A stretch of DNA of 64,000 bases from Helianthus annuus (GCF_002127325.2 NC_035435.2:108969938-109033937), one strand, 5' to 3'; counted from the stretch's first letter, positions 1-13,300 are shown. Program-made: numbers and translations. Notes: generated by a model not told the origin, from the sequence alone.

Positions 1-445
1 CTATTATCAAACTTGTGTGCTCACCTCTACATTTTATGTATTGACTTTATTTTAACGTATGTGACAGGTAATTAGGATGCTTACTTGCTAGGAAAGCGAG
101 GCTTGAATAAGTTTCTAGAAGCCCCCAACAAATAGTTGACTGCCAAGAACAAGCGTCTAAGGCATAGTTGTCTGTAGATCTTGTCCACTGGCATTACAGC
201 CAGGAAGTCAACAGAATAGGGGTCTAGAAGCAGATAAACAATTGCTGTAATAGTATTCGAATCTGAGTTGTCGGAACAGAATTACTTGTTTAGTTGTTAT
301 CTGTAATAATATGTTTGTTTATTAGGGATACGGTATGGGACGTATCTTTAACTGAATTATATAAATAGTTGTTATGGAAACTTCTGAACAATTGTTTCGC
401 TCAGTGCCGCGCCCCGATGATTCCGCCATCGGTTGGGGTGTGACA
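1..445 (+). repeat. LTR1, 3' end only (cut by window edge)
   Basis: This stretch is almost identical to the last 445 bases of LTR2 (8773-9217) and ends in the same TGTGACA just before a primer binding site. It is the 5' LTR of internal region A; its remainder lies upstream of the window. Confidence 0.95.
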
Positions 446-448
446 GAT

Positions 449-460
449 TGGTATCAGAGC
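449..460 (+). other. Primer binding site of unit A (initiator Met tRNA type)
   Basis: TGGTATCAGAGC lies 3 bases after the LTR end. It is complementary to the 3' end of plant initiator methionine tRNA, the usual primer of this class of plant retrotransposon. Confidence 0.9.
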
Positions 461-605
461 CATAACTATAGGGAATTAGGTTGGACACGACCTAGTCCGG
501 GTCGCTGTCTTAGAGACCTAGACTATAGTTAGGAACCATCAGACCCAGTTTATGTGCCTTGTTCTGCAATTCTTCACTAGCACTGCACTCAAATTTTCAA
601 CCAAG

Positions 606-1620
606 GTAAGGCGATTCAGTCAGGAATAGGTGTGAAAGCCGCAAACTCCTGACCAAACTGCCTGACTTATGCTGATTCTATTCGTTTATTCATGCTTATC
701 TCATTATTTACACCAATAAACAAGGGAGATTATGCCAAATCAGGAGTGAAATCCATATTTTGATGAGTAACCTCCTTTATTTTATTAAAAACAAGGGAGA
801 AATTGCTAAGCCAAGGGGTGAAACCCTGACCTTGGCAGTTTGTTCTGGATTTTATTCATCTCACCAAGGCTTCGACGGACTCCAACGACCTGAACTCACG
901 AGTATGACCTAGGGAACGCGTGTATAATACCCAAGAATCGAGGCAAAAACACGACCCCTAGAGTCGAAAGTGATGACAAGCCTACTGCGAATAGTCGAGT
1001 TACCTTGGGTAGTCGATGTCTAGTAGCCGCAGACAATCTATCTCTCGATTTTATGTGTTTCGATTCTGAGAACCGCAACCGCGTACTCTGATGACTCGTT
1101 GATTTTTTTTATGTGTTCATATGTGCCTTCTCTGTTTTGTGATTATGTCTTGGGATGTTATTCGATTTCGCTATCATATCAATCAACACACACGACTCAC
1201 ATTTGCTGTTCTATCTTAAATCGACACCCAGTTATCGCAAATATAGACGGTATCATACTATGTTATGCTATACGACTAAGTTAGACTATACTATACGGTG
1301 CTATTCGATACGATATTCGAACGACACGCGCACTTTGAAGGATAGGTTTCTGTTTTCTGACTACTTCAGTGATTAAGTGCCTAGGTATTTATGTGTTTCT
1401 GTGTTTGTGCTCTAGGTACTTATGTGCTTATGTGCTTCTCTGCTTCTGTGATTCTGTGCTCTGTGTACTTCTGTGTTCTATGATTATGTGTATCTGTGAT
1501 TATGTGCCTATATGTTGCGAAATATGTGTTTCGACGTGATTCTAAGCTTTAGATAATAGTAGACGTGTGAGGTGAGATTCGATTCTGTTGTGTTGAGTCT
1601 CGTGACGATGTCTGTTGCAG
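606..1620 (+). other. Possible spliced leader intron of unit A
   Basis: The stretch between the primer binding site and gag holds no gene. It begins after AAG with GTAAGG (a good plant 5' splice site) and ends TGTCTGTTGCAG (a good 3' splice site) only 3 bases before the gag ATG at 1624. A T/G-rich, loosely repetitive tract (about 1375-1520) precedes the acceptor. The interval contains many ATG triplets that would block gag translation from an unspliced RNA. The same sites occur in B (9378-10392), C (18150-19164) and D (26924-32038). Splicing is my inference; no transcript evidence is available. Confidence 0.45.
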
Positions 1621-1623
1621 ACC

Positions 1624-4600
1624 ATGTCGTCATCCGGACACCGAACCCCACTTACCCGCCAGGAAAAGAGGGACAGACGTCTCGCTGCTATCATCTCCAA
1701 GCAAGTGGCGAAAGCCGTAAGTGAGGTGTATGAAAATGCCAGCAAAACGTCTGAAGAATCCCGAGCTGAAAACCCTAAGGATTCAAGCAAGGCTGCTTTC
1801 AGCTTCAAGCAGTTCAAAGCATGCGGACCAAAAGAGTTCACTGGCGAAGATGGTCCTACAGCCATGTTTCACTGGTTCGACTCAGTCGAAGTCACTCTGC
1901 GCCAGAGCGGATGTCCTAAGCATCTCCGCACTCTCAATGCTACAGGCTTCTTCCAGTCCCGTGCTATAGACTGGTGGACGGCCGAACGAAACAAGCGCGG
2001 AAATGATGCAGCTTACGAGCTAACATGGGAGGAGTTGAAGGCAATCATGATCGACGAATTCTGCCCTCCTCATGAACGCCAAAAGCTGGAGGACGAATCC
2101 TGGGGAATTAAGCAGAAGGATGGAGACAACGCTGCTCTCACTGCTCGCTTCAAGCAGCTTAGCATCATCTGTCCTGATCAAGTCAAGACCTCAGATCAAG
2201 CCATCAAGAAGTACATTCGAGCTCTACCCGACTGTGTAGCCGACTTTGTTCACGCCGCCAAGCCAGCAACGATCGAAGAAACCTACCTGCTAGCCACTGA
2301 GATCAATGATAAGCGAGTAAAGTCTGGTTTTTGGGATAAGCCAACCAAGTCTCTGCATCAAGCCACCGCAGCACCCACCGACACCACCTCTGCTCAATCC
2401 TCAAGGTCCTCAAGAAGGAAGAAGAAGAACAACAGCTCCAGCAACAAGAACTGTGCTGTGACAACTACTGCTGCTCCTCTCCAAGCTGTACCAGCTCAAC
2501 AACAGCAGCACCCTCGCTTAGCTCCAGTGATCAATGCACCGCCACCAAAGCGTGCATACACAAGCCCTCACCCACTCTGCCCGACATGCTCTTATCATCA
2601 TCCAGTGGGTTTAGCTCGTCGTTTTTGCACTCACTGCAACCTGTACGGCCATTTCACTGTGAACTGTCGCTATGGTCCCAGTCAAGCCCCAGTTCAAGCT
2701 ACTGTCAACCAAGCTCTACTCCCCGCCCCTCAAGGCCAACGAGCAGCTCCAGCACCTGCAGTCAATACTCGAGTCTGCTTTGCATGTGGTGACCCTAACC
2801 ACTTTGCAAACAGGTGCCCGAACAGGGTGGTTAAGCAGGAGCCCCAACAGCAACAGCAACAACAGCAGCCTCAGCAACAGCAGCAAGCAGCCCATGCCCG
2901 AACCTTCAACATCAATGCCCGCCAGGCTCAGGCGGATAACAACGTGGTTAATGGTACGTTCCTTGTGAATGGTATTTATGCATCATGTTTGTTTCATACT
3001 GGAGCCGATAACTGCTTTGTGTCGTTTGAATTCGAGAAGCTCCTTAGTCGTAAGCGCTCATATCTGTCCTCGTCATTCGAAGTCGAAGTCGCTACGGGAA
3101 GAACTATTGTCGTTAACTCTGTACTCCGTGATTGTACTCTCGAACTCAACAATCACATTTTCCCAATCGACCTTATTCCAATGCAACTCGGAAGATTTGA
3201 TGTCATAATAGGCATGGACTTTCTTCGCGAAAACCATGCCGAAGTTGTATGCTTCGAGAAGATGATCCGATTCTCACTCGCGAATGGTGATTTATTGTGT
3301 GTGTACGGTGAAACAGCGTCGAAGGGTCTCAAGCTTATGTCGTGTATTCAAGCCAGCAAGTATCTCCGCAAGGAATACCGAGCCTTCTTGGCCAACATCG
3401 TAGTAGCAGAGAAGGGAAAGAAAAAGAAAGTTGAAGTCAAAGACGTTCCAGTGGTTCGTGAATTTCCTCAGGTATTTCCTGACGATCTTCCCGGACTACC
3501 ACCAAGTCGTGATATCAACTTCCGCATCGACCTCATTCCTGGAGCTAACCCCGTTGCCAAAGCTCCTTATCGACTCACTCCATCCGAAATGCGGGAACTC
3601 TCGAACCAACTCAGGAACTACTCGAAAAAGGCTTTATTCGCCCGAGCACCTCTCCTTGGGGCGCGCCAATCCTTTTTGTCAAAAAGAAGGATGGGTCGTT
3701 CCGAATGTGCATCGATTATCGGGAATTGAATAAGCTAACTATCAAGAACTGATACCCCTTGCCTCGAATTGACGATTTGTTTGATCAGCTACAAGGTGCA
3801 GCATGCTTCTCTAAGATCGATCTACGTTCAGGATATCATCAGCTACGGATTCAAGAGGAAGACATTCCTAAAACCGCTTTCCGAACCTGTTATGGCCATT
3901 ACGAATTTGTAGTTATGCCCTTTGCTCTAACCAACGCACCCGCGGTTTTTATGGATCTGATGAATCGCGTGTGTAAGCCTTATCTTGACCGTTTCGTCAT
4001 CGTGTTCATCGACGATGTCTTGATTTATTCCAAATCGAAAGCCGCACACGCGCAACATCTACGTTTGGTTCTCGAGTTACTTCAGGGGAACCAACTCTAT
4101 GCCAAGTTCTCCAAGTGCGAATTCTGGTTGGAGGAGGTTCAGTTTCTGGGTCACATCGTGAATAGTCAAGGTATCCATGTCGATCCTGCGAAGATTGAAG
4201 CCGTCAAAAGCTGAATTACGCCTAAGAACCCGTCAGAAGTTCGTTCTTTTCTCGGACTAGCGGGCTATTATCGACGATTCATTGAAGGATTCTCCAAGAT
4301 CGCTGTGCCGCTTACCGCTATTACTCATAAGGACAAGCCTTTTGTGTGGGGAAACGCACAAGAGACTGCCTTCCAAACCCTAAAGCATATGCTGTGCAAC
4401 GCTCCGATTCTTACGCTGCCCGACGGAAGCGACAACTTCATTGTCTACTGTGATGCTTCTAACCTTGGTCTCGGCTGTGTCCTCATGCAGCGAGACAAGG
4501 TTATAGCCTACGCATGTCGTCAGCTCAAGATCCACGAGAAGAACTATACAACCCATGACCTCGAGCTAGGCGCAGTTGTCTTTGCATTGAAGATTTGGCG

Positions 4601-6254
4601 ACACTACCTGTATGGCACAAGGTGTACAATCTACACTGATCACATGAGTTTACAACACATCTTTAATCAGAGAGAGCTTAATATGCGTCAACGTCGATGG
4701 GTAGAACTTCTCAACGATTACGACTGTGAGATTCGTTATCACCCAGGCAAGGCGAATGTGGTTGCTGACGCACTCAGCAGGAAGACTTACGTGCTCAGTA
4801 TCCGAAACATCCAAGCCCAGCACAACCTCGAAACCCTTATTCGTGAAGCTCAACATGCTTGCTTTAACGAGCGTACATTGAAGAAAGAAAGGATCTATCA
4901 CGATGGAGCTCAGTTGGTAAGCAAATTAGATGGGATATTCTATTATCTGGACCGAATTTGGATCCCTAAGCGGACCGATTTGCGAAAGATTATCATGAAC
5001 GAAGCCCACAAATCCCGGTATTCTATTCATCCCGGAGCAGACAAGATGTACCAGGATCTTCATTATAAGTACTGGTGGCCGGGTATGAAAAGGGATATCG
5101 CTCTTTACGTTGGAAGTTGTTTAACTTGCGCAAGAGTCAAGGCTGAACATCAAAGACCTTCTAGCTTACTCGAACAACCGCCGATACCTATATGGAAGTG
5201 GGAGAGTATAGCTATGGATTTCATAACAAAACTCCCGCCCACGCCATCAGGTCACGACAGTATTTGGGTCATAGTCGATCGTCTAACGAAATCAGCCCAC
5301 TTTTTGTCGATACGAGAAGACTACAAGGTGGAACGACTAGCCCAAATCTACACCGACGAGATCATTCGTAATCATGGTACGCCTTGTGACATCATTTCAG
5401 ATCGTGACGCTCGGTTCACTTCGCGATTGTGGGAAACGTTTCAAGCGGCCCTTGGTACGTCGCTTAATCTAAGTACTGCATTCCATCCTCAAACCGACGG
5501 ACAGACTGAAAGAACGATCCGTACTCTTGAAGACATGCTCCGAGCGTGTGTCATAGATTTTGGCGGAAGTTAGAACAAGCACCTGCCATTGGTGGAATTC
5601 TCGTACAATAACAGCTATCATGCCAGCATTCAAATGGCACCCTTCGAGGCTTTGTGTGGTAGAAGATGTCGATCGCCTATTGTGTGGCACGAGATTGGTC
5701 ACTCGCAACTAACCGGTCCCGAGATTCTACAAGAAACGACTGACAAAATCCACCAGATTCGAGACAATTTGGTAAAAGCTCGGAACAGACAGAAAAGTTA
5801 CGCCGATAAAAGACGCAAGCCCCTTGAATTTGAAGTTGGTGACTACGTACTCCTAAAGGTATCACCTTGGAAGGGTGTAGTCCGATTCGGCAAGAAAGGG
5901 AAACTAGCACCTCGATATGTTGGACCTTTTAGGATTTTGGAAAGGATCGGAAAAGTCGCCTACAGACTCGAATTACCGGAGGAACTCAGTAACGTCCACC
6001 CGACTTTCCACGTCTCTAACCTCCGAAAATGCCTTGCTGATCATGATCTAATCGTACCGCTTGACGATCTTCAGGTCAACGAAACATTACACTTCGTGGA
6101 AAAGCCTGTCGAAATCATGGATCGCCAGACCAAGCAACTCAGGCGCTCTCGCATCCCGATCGTGAAGGTCCGATGAGAAGGCAAACGAGGCGCGGAGTTC
6201 ACTTCGGAACTCGAAAGCGACATGAAGGCCAAGTACCCGCAGTTGTTTAAATAA
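1624..6254 (+). pseudogene. Unit A gag-pol polyprotein, broken by one frameshift and four stops
   Basis: The start is ATG 1624, just after a splice-acceptor-like CAG. Gag has a retrotransposon-gag domain, two CCHC knuckles (CTHCNLYGHFTVNC; CFACGDPNHFANRC) and a poly-Gln tract. The protease motif reads HTGA (codon 2995-2997) where D has DTGA, so the catalytic Asp is lost. One C is missing at about 3612 relative to D, which shifts the frame and ends the gag-protease ORF at 3729. In the pol frame there are stops at 3750-3752, 4212-4214, 5571-5573 and 6174-6176. RT keeps [13 protein letters not shown] and [10 protein letters not shown]. RNaseH keeps its acidic residues (VYCDAS, THDLELGA, YTDHMS, VADALSR). 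Integrase keeps the HHCC region, AMDF, SDRDARF and HPQTDGQTER, followed by a GPF motif and a C-terminal chromodomain-like segment (about 6105-6254). An Arg-to-Cys change in RT (CRYGHYEF replaced by TCYGHYEF context, codon near 3889) is private to A. Confidence 0.93.
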
Positions 6255-6333
6255 ATAGATCTGAAGCATCAAATCGGTAAATCATGGTGTTGTGTAGCCT
6301 TCGAGCCTAATTTCGGGACGAAATTTCCTAAAC

Positions 6334-6342
6334 AAGGGGAGG
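6334..6342 (+). other. Polypurine tract of unit A
   Basis: AAGGGGAGG, followed by C and the LTR start TGTAACACC. It is the plus-strand primer site. Equivalent tracts occur at 15106-15114, 23878-23886 and 36095-36103. Confidence 0.9.
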
Positions 6343-6343
6343 C

Positions 6344-9217
6344 TGTAACACCCCGTGTTTTTGGATGTCAAAGTCAAAGTCCAAGTCAACTTTGACTTTC
6401 TTTGACTGTAGATAGTCTATTTTATGTTTTAGTTGTATTATGTGGAGTAAGTGTTGTAATCAGCAAGAATCGAAGTAATCGAATGTTTTAACGCGAACCG
6501 AATTACGACTGTGAATATTAGGAAGTAACAATGCGATAAAGTTAATCAATCAATAATCAAGCTAATCGATTCATCAATCAAACTCGAGACTCGAATTATG
6601 CGAGTTGTGGTATTGTTATACGTGTGTGTGTGCCTTATGTGTTACTTGTGCATGTTTACTTTACGTTTGGTGTGGTATTCAAGCAAATCAATCGAAAATC
6701 AGATCGAAACTCGAAAAGCAATCGAACTCAATCGAAACCGACATCGAAACGCAACTTATAGAAGATTGTATGTTAGATATAGTGGTTGGGATTAAAAGTA
6801 ATTTGACTAGGAACTCTATCGTATTCGTATCATTGTCCATCAAAATCGAAACATCAAAAATCTTCACGAAATACTCAAAGTGTGTCACGGATCGAACAGG
6901 AGGCATCCTGATCGAACAGGCCAGCCGATCGGCTAGCATCTTGCCAGCTGATCGAGCAGCCCACTCGATCGGAGCTCCTGGCCGATCGGCTGCCACTTTC
7001 CTCTTTTGGAAGCCTATAAATAGGGCTGTCCTTGTCTTCATTTCCGCTTTTGGAAAGTTCTGACCGGCCAGCTCCTATTCTTCATCTTTTCTTAGATTTC
7101 TCTCAATCCCGGTAAGTTTTAACTCTAATTCTTGTACGTTCTTGATCATTACTTGATTCTACACCTTTCTATCTTTCAAAACTTGGATTCTAACCGTGAA
7201 ATCACCAAGATCTAAGTGTTCTTGGGTGATGTCATCATAGTGTTCTTGAAGAACATCATGTTTTGGCCTCATTCAACTATGAATGGCTTAGATCTAACCG
7301 ATTTCCACATAAACAAGTTAAGATCTATCAAAGATCTAAACATCCACATGTTGTGAAGAATTGAAAGAAGGAATCCCAACTTTCTTTCAACTCTTTTACA
7401 CTCAATGCCTTCAAACCGCTAGAAACGGAGCTTGAACCGGCTAACTAATCATTTTAACAAGTTAAAAGGTTCAAGATTCGGATTCTATCTATGAGGTTCA
7501 CCGACGATGGGTTAAACTCTAAGCCGACGTTCCGAACCGCCCAACGGACGGACCTGGGTGATTCCTGTCCGGGCCGGAGAGACGGGTAAGAACGAAGGTA
7601 TCATAGTTCAACTCGTTATCAAACTACCTCGATAAAATGACAAGTAACCAAACGACCAAGTGTTAGACGAAAGGCCGACCAGGTCAGACCTAGTGGCCGA
7701 ACAGCTAGGCTGATCGAATAGCCCAGCCGATCGGACATACCAGTCGATCGACCGGGCCAGCCGATCGGCTAGCACATGGCGTCTCACTTTTCCAAACTTT
7801 TGAGGTATAGTATTGACGAAGTAGTGTTCGATCGAATATGTCACTCGATTGGTGAACATTACTGTAAGGATCATGAGATACTATACTTCAACACTTAATC
7901 GTTTTCCAACTCGTTGGTAGTAGGGAATGCCAGCCGATCGAACAGACTGTTCGACCGAGTGACATTCAATTGAGGACTAATTCTAAAGTTCCTAGCCAAT
8001 CGAGTGAGCTAGCCGACCGAGTGAGCTAGCCGATCGAACGAACTGTTCGATCGATCGACTTAAAAGGTAGGAACACTTCAGTGTTCTCAAATGCTGCAAC
8101 GAAAACTTGAAAAGTTCAAATCCTCAAACACAAACACACCAGAGGAAGAAACAATCCACTCGAATGGCCCAGCCGATCGAGCCTACCGGCCGAATCGAAC
8201 AGGATTGTCCAACCGGACATACCAGCCGACCGAACAGCCCGTTCGATCGAACCTACCGTTCGATCGACCAGCCCATTCGATCCATCCACACTTGTTTACT
8301 TTTCCGCGTTACTAATTGTTGTGCTATCAAACTATTCAGGCTAATCTTACTCTCAGCGCTCCCTTCAATCCACAATCAATCACTGTGAGTATACTCGATC
8401 CCTTTTTGCTTTTAGCACTTTTGGGTGTTACATACGTTACCTATCAAAACACAATCAAACACAAACTATTTGAACGCTAACCAATTGCATGTGCTACTTG
8501 ACTAAATGAATGCTGTTTATTATGTTTACACGTGGAGTGCTATCTACCTGCCTTAGCAACGTAGTACTATACTTTGGACTCAGCACCCGTTCACACGGGG
8601 GTTGTTAAGGACAATTACTTGCATGGATTACGGTGGTAATCATGTATTGCAAACCGTCTCGGACGGTCAACCCGCAGTCGTTGGTATCGATGGTCCCATG
8701 TCGATAATTAACATGCATCGTTTTCCTCTGTGTACGTGCCTGGTTATGCGTAAACTATTCGAATTCTATATGCTATTATCAAACTTGTGTGCTCACCTCT
8801 ACATTTTATGTATTGACTTTATTTTAACGTATGTGACAGGTAATTAGGATGCTTACTTGCTAGGAAAGCGAGGCTTGAATAAGTTTCTAGAAGCCCCCAA
8901 CAAATAGTTGACTGCCAAGAACAAGCGTCTAAGGCATAGTTGTCTGTAGATCTTGTCCACTGGCATTACAGCCAGGAAGTCAACAGAATAGGGGTCTAGA
9001 AGCAGATAAACAATTGCTGTAATAGTATTCGAATCTGAGTTGTCGGAACAGAATTACTTGTTTAGTTGTTATCTGTAATAATATGTTTGTTTATTAGGGA
9101 TACGGTATGGGACGTATCTTTAACTGAATTATATAAATAGTTGTTATGGAAACTTCTGAACAATTGTTTCGCTCAGTGCCGCGCCCCGATGATTCCGCCA
9201 TCGGTTGGGGTGTGACA
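6344..9217 (+). repeat. LTR2, shared by units A and B
   Basis: This LTR is 2,874 bp, bounded by TG and CA, with the polypurine tract before and a primer binding site after. It serves both as the 3' LTR of A and the 5' LTR of B. It contains a TATA box (7015-7022), a donor-like CCGGTAAGT near 7110, and two clusters of CGATCG-type palindromes (about 6890-7005 and 7675-8285). Short reading frames inside it look non-coding and recur only because the LTR recurs. Confidence 0.96.
7015..7022 (+). promoter_or_regulatory. TATA box of LTR2
   Basis: TATAAATA in the first quarter of the LTR, the expected U3 position. Transcription would start about 30 bases downstream, which puts the R region near 7045-7050. 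The surrounding 120 bases are dense in GATCG motifs. Confidence 0.7.
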
Positions 9218-9220
9218 GAT

Positions 9221-9232
9221 TGGTATCAGAGC
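9221..9232 (+). other. Primer binding site of unit B
   Basis: TGGTATCAGAGC, 3 bases after the end of LTR2, identical in sequence and spacing to the site in unit A. Confidence 0.9.
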
Positions 9233-10395
9233 CATAACTATAGGGAATTAGGTTGGACACGACCTAGTCTGGGTCGCTGTCTTAGAGACCTAGACTATAG
9301 TTAGGAACCATCAGACCCAGTTTATGTGCCTTGTTCTGCAATTCTTCACTAGCACTGCACTCAAATTTTCAACCAAGGTAAGGCGATTCAGTCAGGAATA
9401 GGTGTGAAAGCCGCAAACTCCTGACCAAACTGCCTGACTTATGCTGATTCTATTCGTTTATTCATGCTTATCTCATTATTTACACCAATAAACAAGGGAG
9501 ATTATGCCAAATCAGGAGTGAAATCCATATTTTGATGAGTAACCTCCTTTATTTTATTAAAAACAAGGGAGAAATTGCTAAGCCAAGGGGTGAAACCCTG
9601 ACCTTGGCAGTTTGTTCTGGATTTTATTCATCTCACCAAGGCTTCGACGGACTCCAACGACCTGAACTCACGAGTATGACCTAGGGAACGCGTGTATAAT
9701 ACCCAAGAATCGAGGCAAAAACACGACCCCTAGAGTCGAAAGTGATGACAAGCCTACTGCGAATAGTCGAGTTACCTTGGGTAGTCGATGTCTAGTAGCC
9801 GCAGACAATCTATCTCTCGATTTTATGTGTTTCGATTCTGAGAACCGCAACCGCGTACTCTGATGACTCGTTGATTTTTTTTATGTGTTCATATGTGCCT
9901 TCTCTGTTTTGTGATTATGTCTTGGGATGTTATTCGATTTCGCTATCATATCAATCAACACACACGACTCACATTTGCTGTTCTATCTTAAATCGACACC
10001 CAGTTATCGCAAATATAGACGGTATCATACTATGTTATGCTATACGACTAAGTTAGACTATACTATACGGTGCTATTCGATACGATATTCGAACGACACG
10101 CGCACTTTGAAGGATAGGTTTCTGTTTTCTGACTACTTCAGTGATTAAGTGCCTAGGTATTTATGTGTTTCTGTGTTTGTGCTCTAGGTACTTATGTGCT
10201 TATGTGCTTCTCTGCTTCTGTGATTCTGTGCTCTGTGTACTTCTGTGTTCTATGATTATGTGTATCTGTGATTATGTGCCTATATGTTGCGAAATATGTG
10301 TTTCGACGTGATTCTAAGCTTTAGATAATAGTAGACGTGTGAGGTGAGATTCGATTCTGTTGTGTTGAGTCTCGTGACGATGTCTGTTGCAGACC

Positions 10396-13300
10396 ATGTC
10401 GTCATCCGGACACCGAACCCCACTTACCCGCCAGGAAAAGAGGGACAGACGTCTCGCTGCTATCATCTCCAAGCAAGTGGCGAAAGCCGTAAGTGAGGTG
10501 TATGAAAATGCCAGCAAAACGTCTGAAGAATCCCGAGCTGAAAACCCTAAGGATTCAAGCAAGGCTGCTTTCAGCTTCAAGCAGTTCAAAGCATGCGGAC
10601 CAAAAGAGTTCACTGGCGAAGATGGTCCTACAGCCATGTTTCACTGGTTCGACTCAGTCGAAGTCACTCTGCGCCAGAGCGGATGTCCTAAGCATCTCCG
10701 CACTCTCAATGCTACAGGCTTCTTCCAGTCCCGTGCTATAGACTGGTGGACGGCCGAACGAAACAAGCGCGGAAATGATGCAGCTTACGAGCTAACATGG
10801 GTGGAGTTGAAGGCAATCATGATCGACGAATTCTGCCCTCCTCATGAACGCCAAAAGCTGGAGGACGAATCCTGGGGAATTAAGCAGAAGGATGGAGACA
10901 ACGCTGCTCTCACTGCTCGCTTCAAGCAGCTTAGCATCATCTGTCCTGATCAAGTCAAGACCTCAGATCAAGCCATCAAGAAGTACATTCGAGCTCTACC
11001 CGACTGTGTAGCCGACTTTGTTCACGCCGCCAAGCCAGCAACGATCGAAGAAACCTACCTGCTAGCCACTGAGATCAATGATAAGCGAGTAAAGTCTGGT
11101 TTTTGGGATAAGCCAACCAAGTCTCTGCATCAAGCCACCGCAGCACCCACCGACACCACCTCTGCTCAATCCTCAAGGTCCTCAAGAAGGAAGAAGAAGA
11201 ACAACAGCTCCAGCAACAAGAACTGTGCTGTGACAACTACTGCTGCTCCTCTCCAAGCTGTACCAGCTCAACAACAGCAGCACCCTCGCTTAGCTCCAGT
11301 GATCAATGCACCGCCACCAAAGCGTGCATACACAAGCCCTCACCCACTCTGCCCGACATGCTCTTATCATCATCCAGTGGGTTTAGCTCGTCGTTTTTGC
11401 ACTCACTGCAACCTGTACGGCCATTTCACTGTGAACTGTCGCTATGGTCCCAGTCAAGCCCCAGTTCAAGCTACTGTCAACCAAGCTCTACTCCCCGCCC
11501 CTCAAGGCCAACGAGCAGCTCCAGCACCTGCAGTCAATACTCGAGTCTGCTTTGCATGTGGTGACCCTAACCACTTTGCAAACAGGTGCCCGAACAGGGT
11601 GGTTAAGCAGGAGCCCCAACAGCAACAGCAACAACAGCAGCCTCAGCAACAGCAGCAAGCAGCCCATGCCCGAACCTTCAACATCAATGCCCGCCAGGCT
11701 CAGGCGGATAACAACGTGGTTAATGGTACGTTCCTTGTGAATGGTATTTATGCATCATGTTTGTTTCATACTGGAGCCGATAACTGCTTTGTGTCGTTTG
11801 AATTCGAGAAGCTCCTTAGTCGTAAGCGCTCATATCTGTCCTCGTCATTCGAAGTCGAAGTCGCTACGGGAAGAACTATTGTCGTTAACTCTGTACTCCG
11901 TGATTGTACTCTCGAACTCAACAATCACATTTTCCCAATCGACCTTATTCCAATGCAACTCGGAAGATTTGATGTCATAATAGGCATGGACTTTCTTCGC
12001 GAAAACCATGCCGAAGTTGTATGCTTCGAGAAGATGATCCGATTCTCACTCGCGAATGGTGATTTATTGTGTGTGTACGGTGAAACAGCGTCGAAGGGTC
12101 TCAAGCTTATGTCGTGTATTCAAGCCAGCAAGTATCTCCGCAAGGAATACCGAGCCTTCTTGGCCAACATCGTAGTAGCAGAGAAGGGAAAGAAAAAGAA
12201 AGTTGAAGTCAAAGACGTTCCAGTGGTTCGTGAATTTCCTCAGGTATTTCCTGACGATCTTCCCGGACTACCACCAAGTCGTGATATCAACTTCCGCATC
12301 GACCTCATTCCTGGAGCTAACCCCGTTGCCAAAGCTCCTTATCGACTCACTCCATCCGAAATGCGGGAACTCTCGAACCAACTCAGGAACTACTCGAAAA
12401 AGGCTTTATTCGCCCGAGCACCTCTCCTTGGGGCGCGCCAATCCTTTTTGTCAAAAAGAAGGATGGGTCGTTCCGAATGTGCATCGATTATCGGGAATTG
12501 AATAAGCTAACTATCAAGAACTGATACCCCTTGCCTCGAATTGACGATTTGTTTGATCAGCTACAAGGTGCAGCATGCTTCTCTAAGATCGATCTACGTT
12601 CAGGATATCATCAGCTACGGATTCAAGAGGAAGACATTCCTAAAACCGCTTTCCGAACCCGTTATGGCCATTACGAATTTGTAGTTATGCCCTTTGCTCT
12701 AACCAACGCACCCGCGGTTTTTATGGATCTGATGAATCGCGTGTGTAAGCCTTATCTTGACCGTTTCGTCATCGTGTTCATCGACGATGTCTTGATTTAT
12801 TCCAAATCGAAAGCCGCACACGCGCAACATCTACGTTTGGTTCTCGAGTTACTTCAGGGGAACCAACTCTATGCCAAGTTCTCCAAGTGCGAATTCTGGT
12901 TGGAGGAGGTTCAGTTTCTGGGTCACATCGTGAATAGTCAAGGTATCCATGTCGATCCTGCGAAGATTGAAGCCGTCAAAAGCTGAATTACGCCTAAGAA
13001 CCCGTCAGAAGTTCGTTCTTTTCTCGGACTAGCGGGCTATTATCGACGATTCATTGAAGGATTCTCCAAGATCGCTGTGCCGCTTACCGCTATTACTCAT
13101 AAGGACAAGCCTTTTGTGTGGGGAAACGCACAAGAGACTGCCTTCCAAACCCTAAAGCATATGCTGTGCAACGCTCCGATTCTTACGCTGCCCGACGGAA
13201 GCGACAACTTCATTGTCTACTGTGATGCTTCTAACCTTGGTCTCGGCTGTGTCCTCATGCAGCGAGACAAGGTTATAGCCTACGCATGTCGTCAGCTCAA

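Noticed and set aside
896..1376. Short reading frames in the gypsy leader, repeated in every unit
   Set aside because: They recur only because the unit recurs, have no family resemblance, and lie in the predicted intron.
1615..1623. Upstream TTG as gag start
   Set aside because: A plant cytoplasmic start is ATG. The ATG at 1624 follows a splice-acceptor-like CAG and has a good context.
6605..7063. 152-residue reading frame in LTR2 (also in the other LTRs)
   Set aside because: It crosses the TATA box region, has low-complexity repeats from the GATCG motifs, and is not a known protein.
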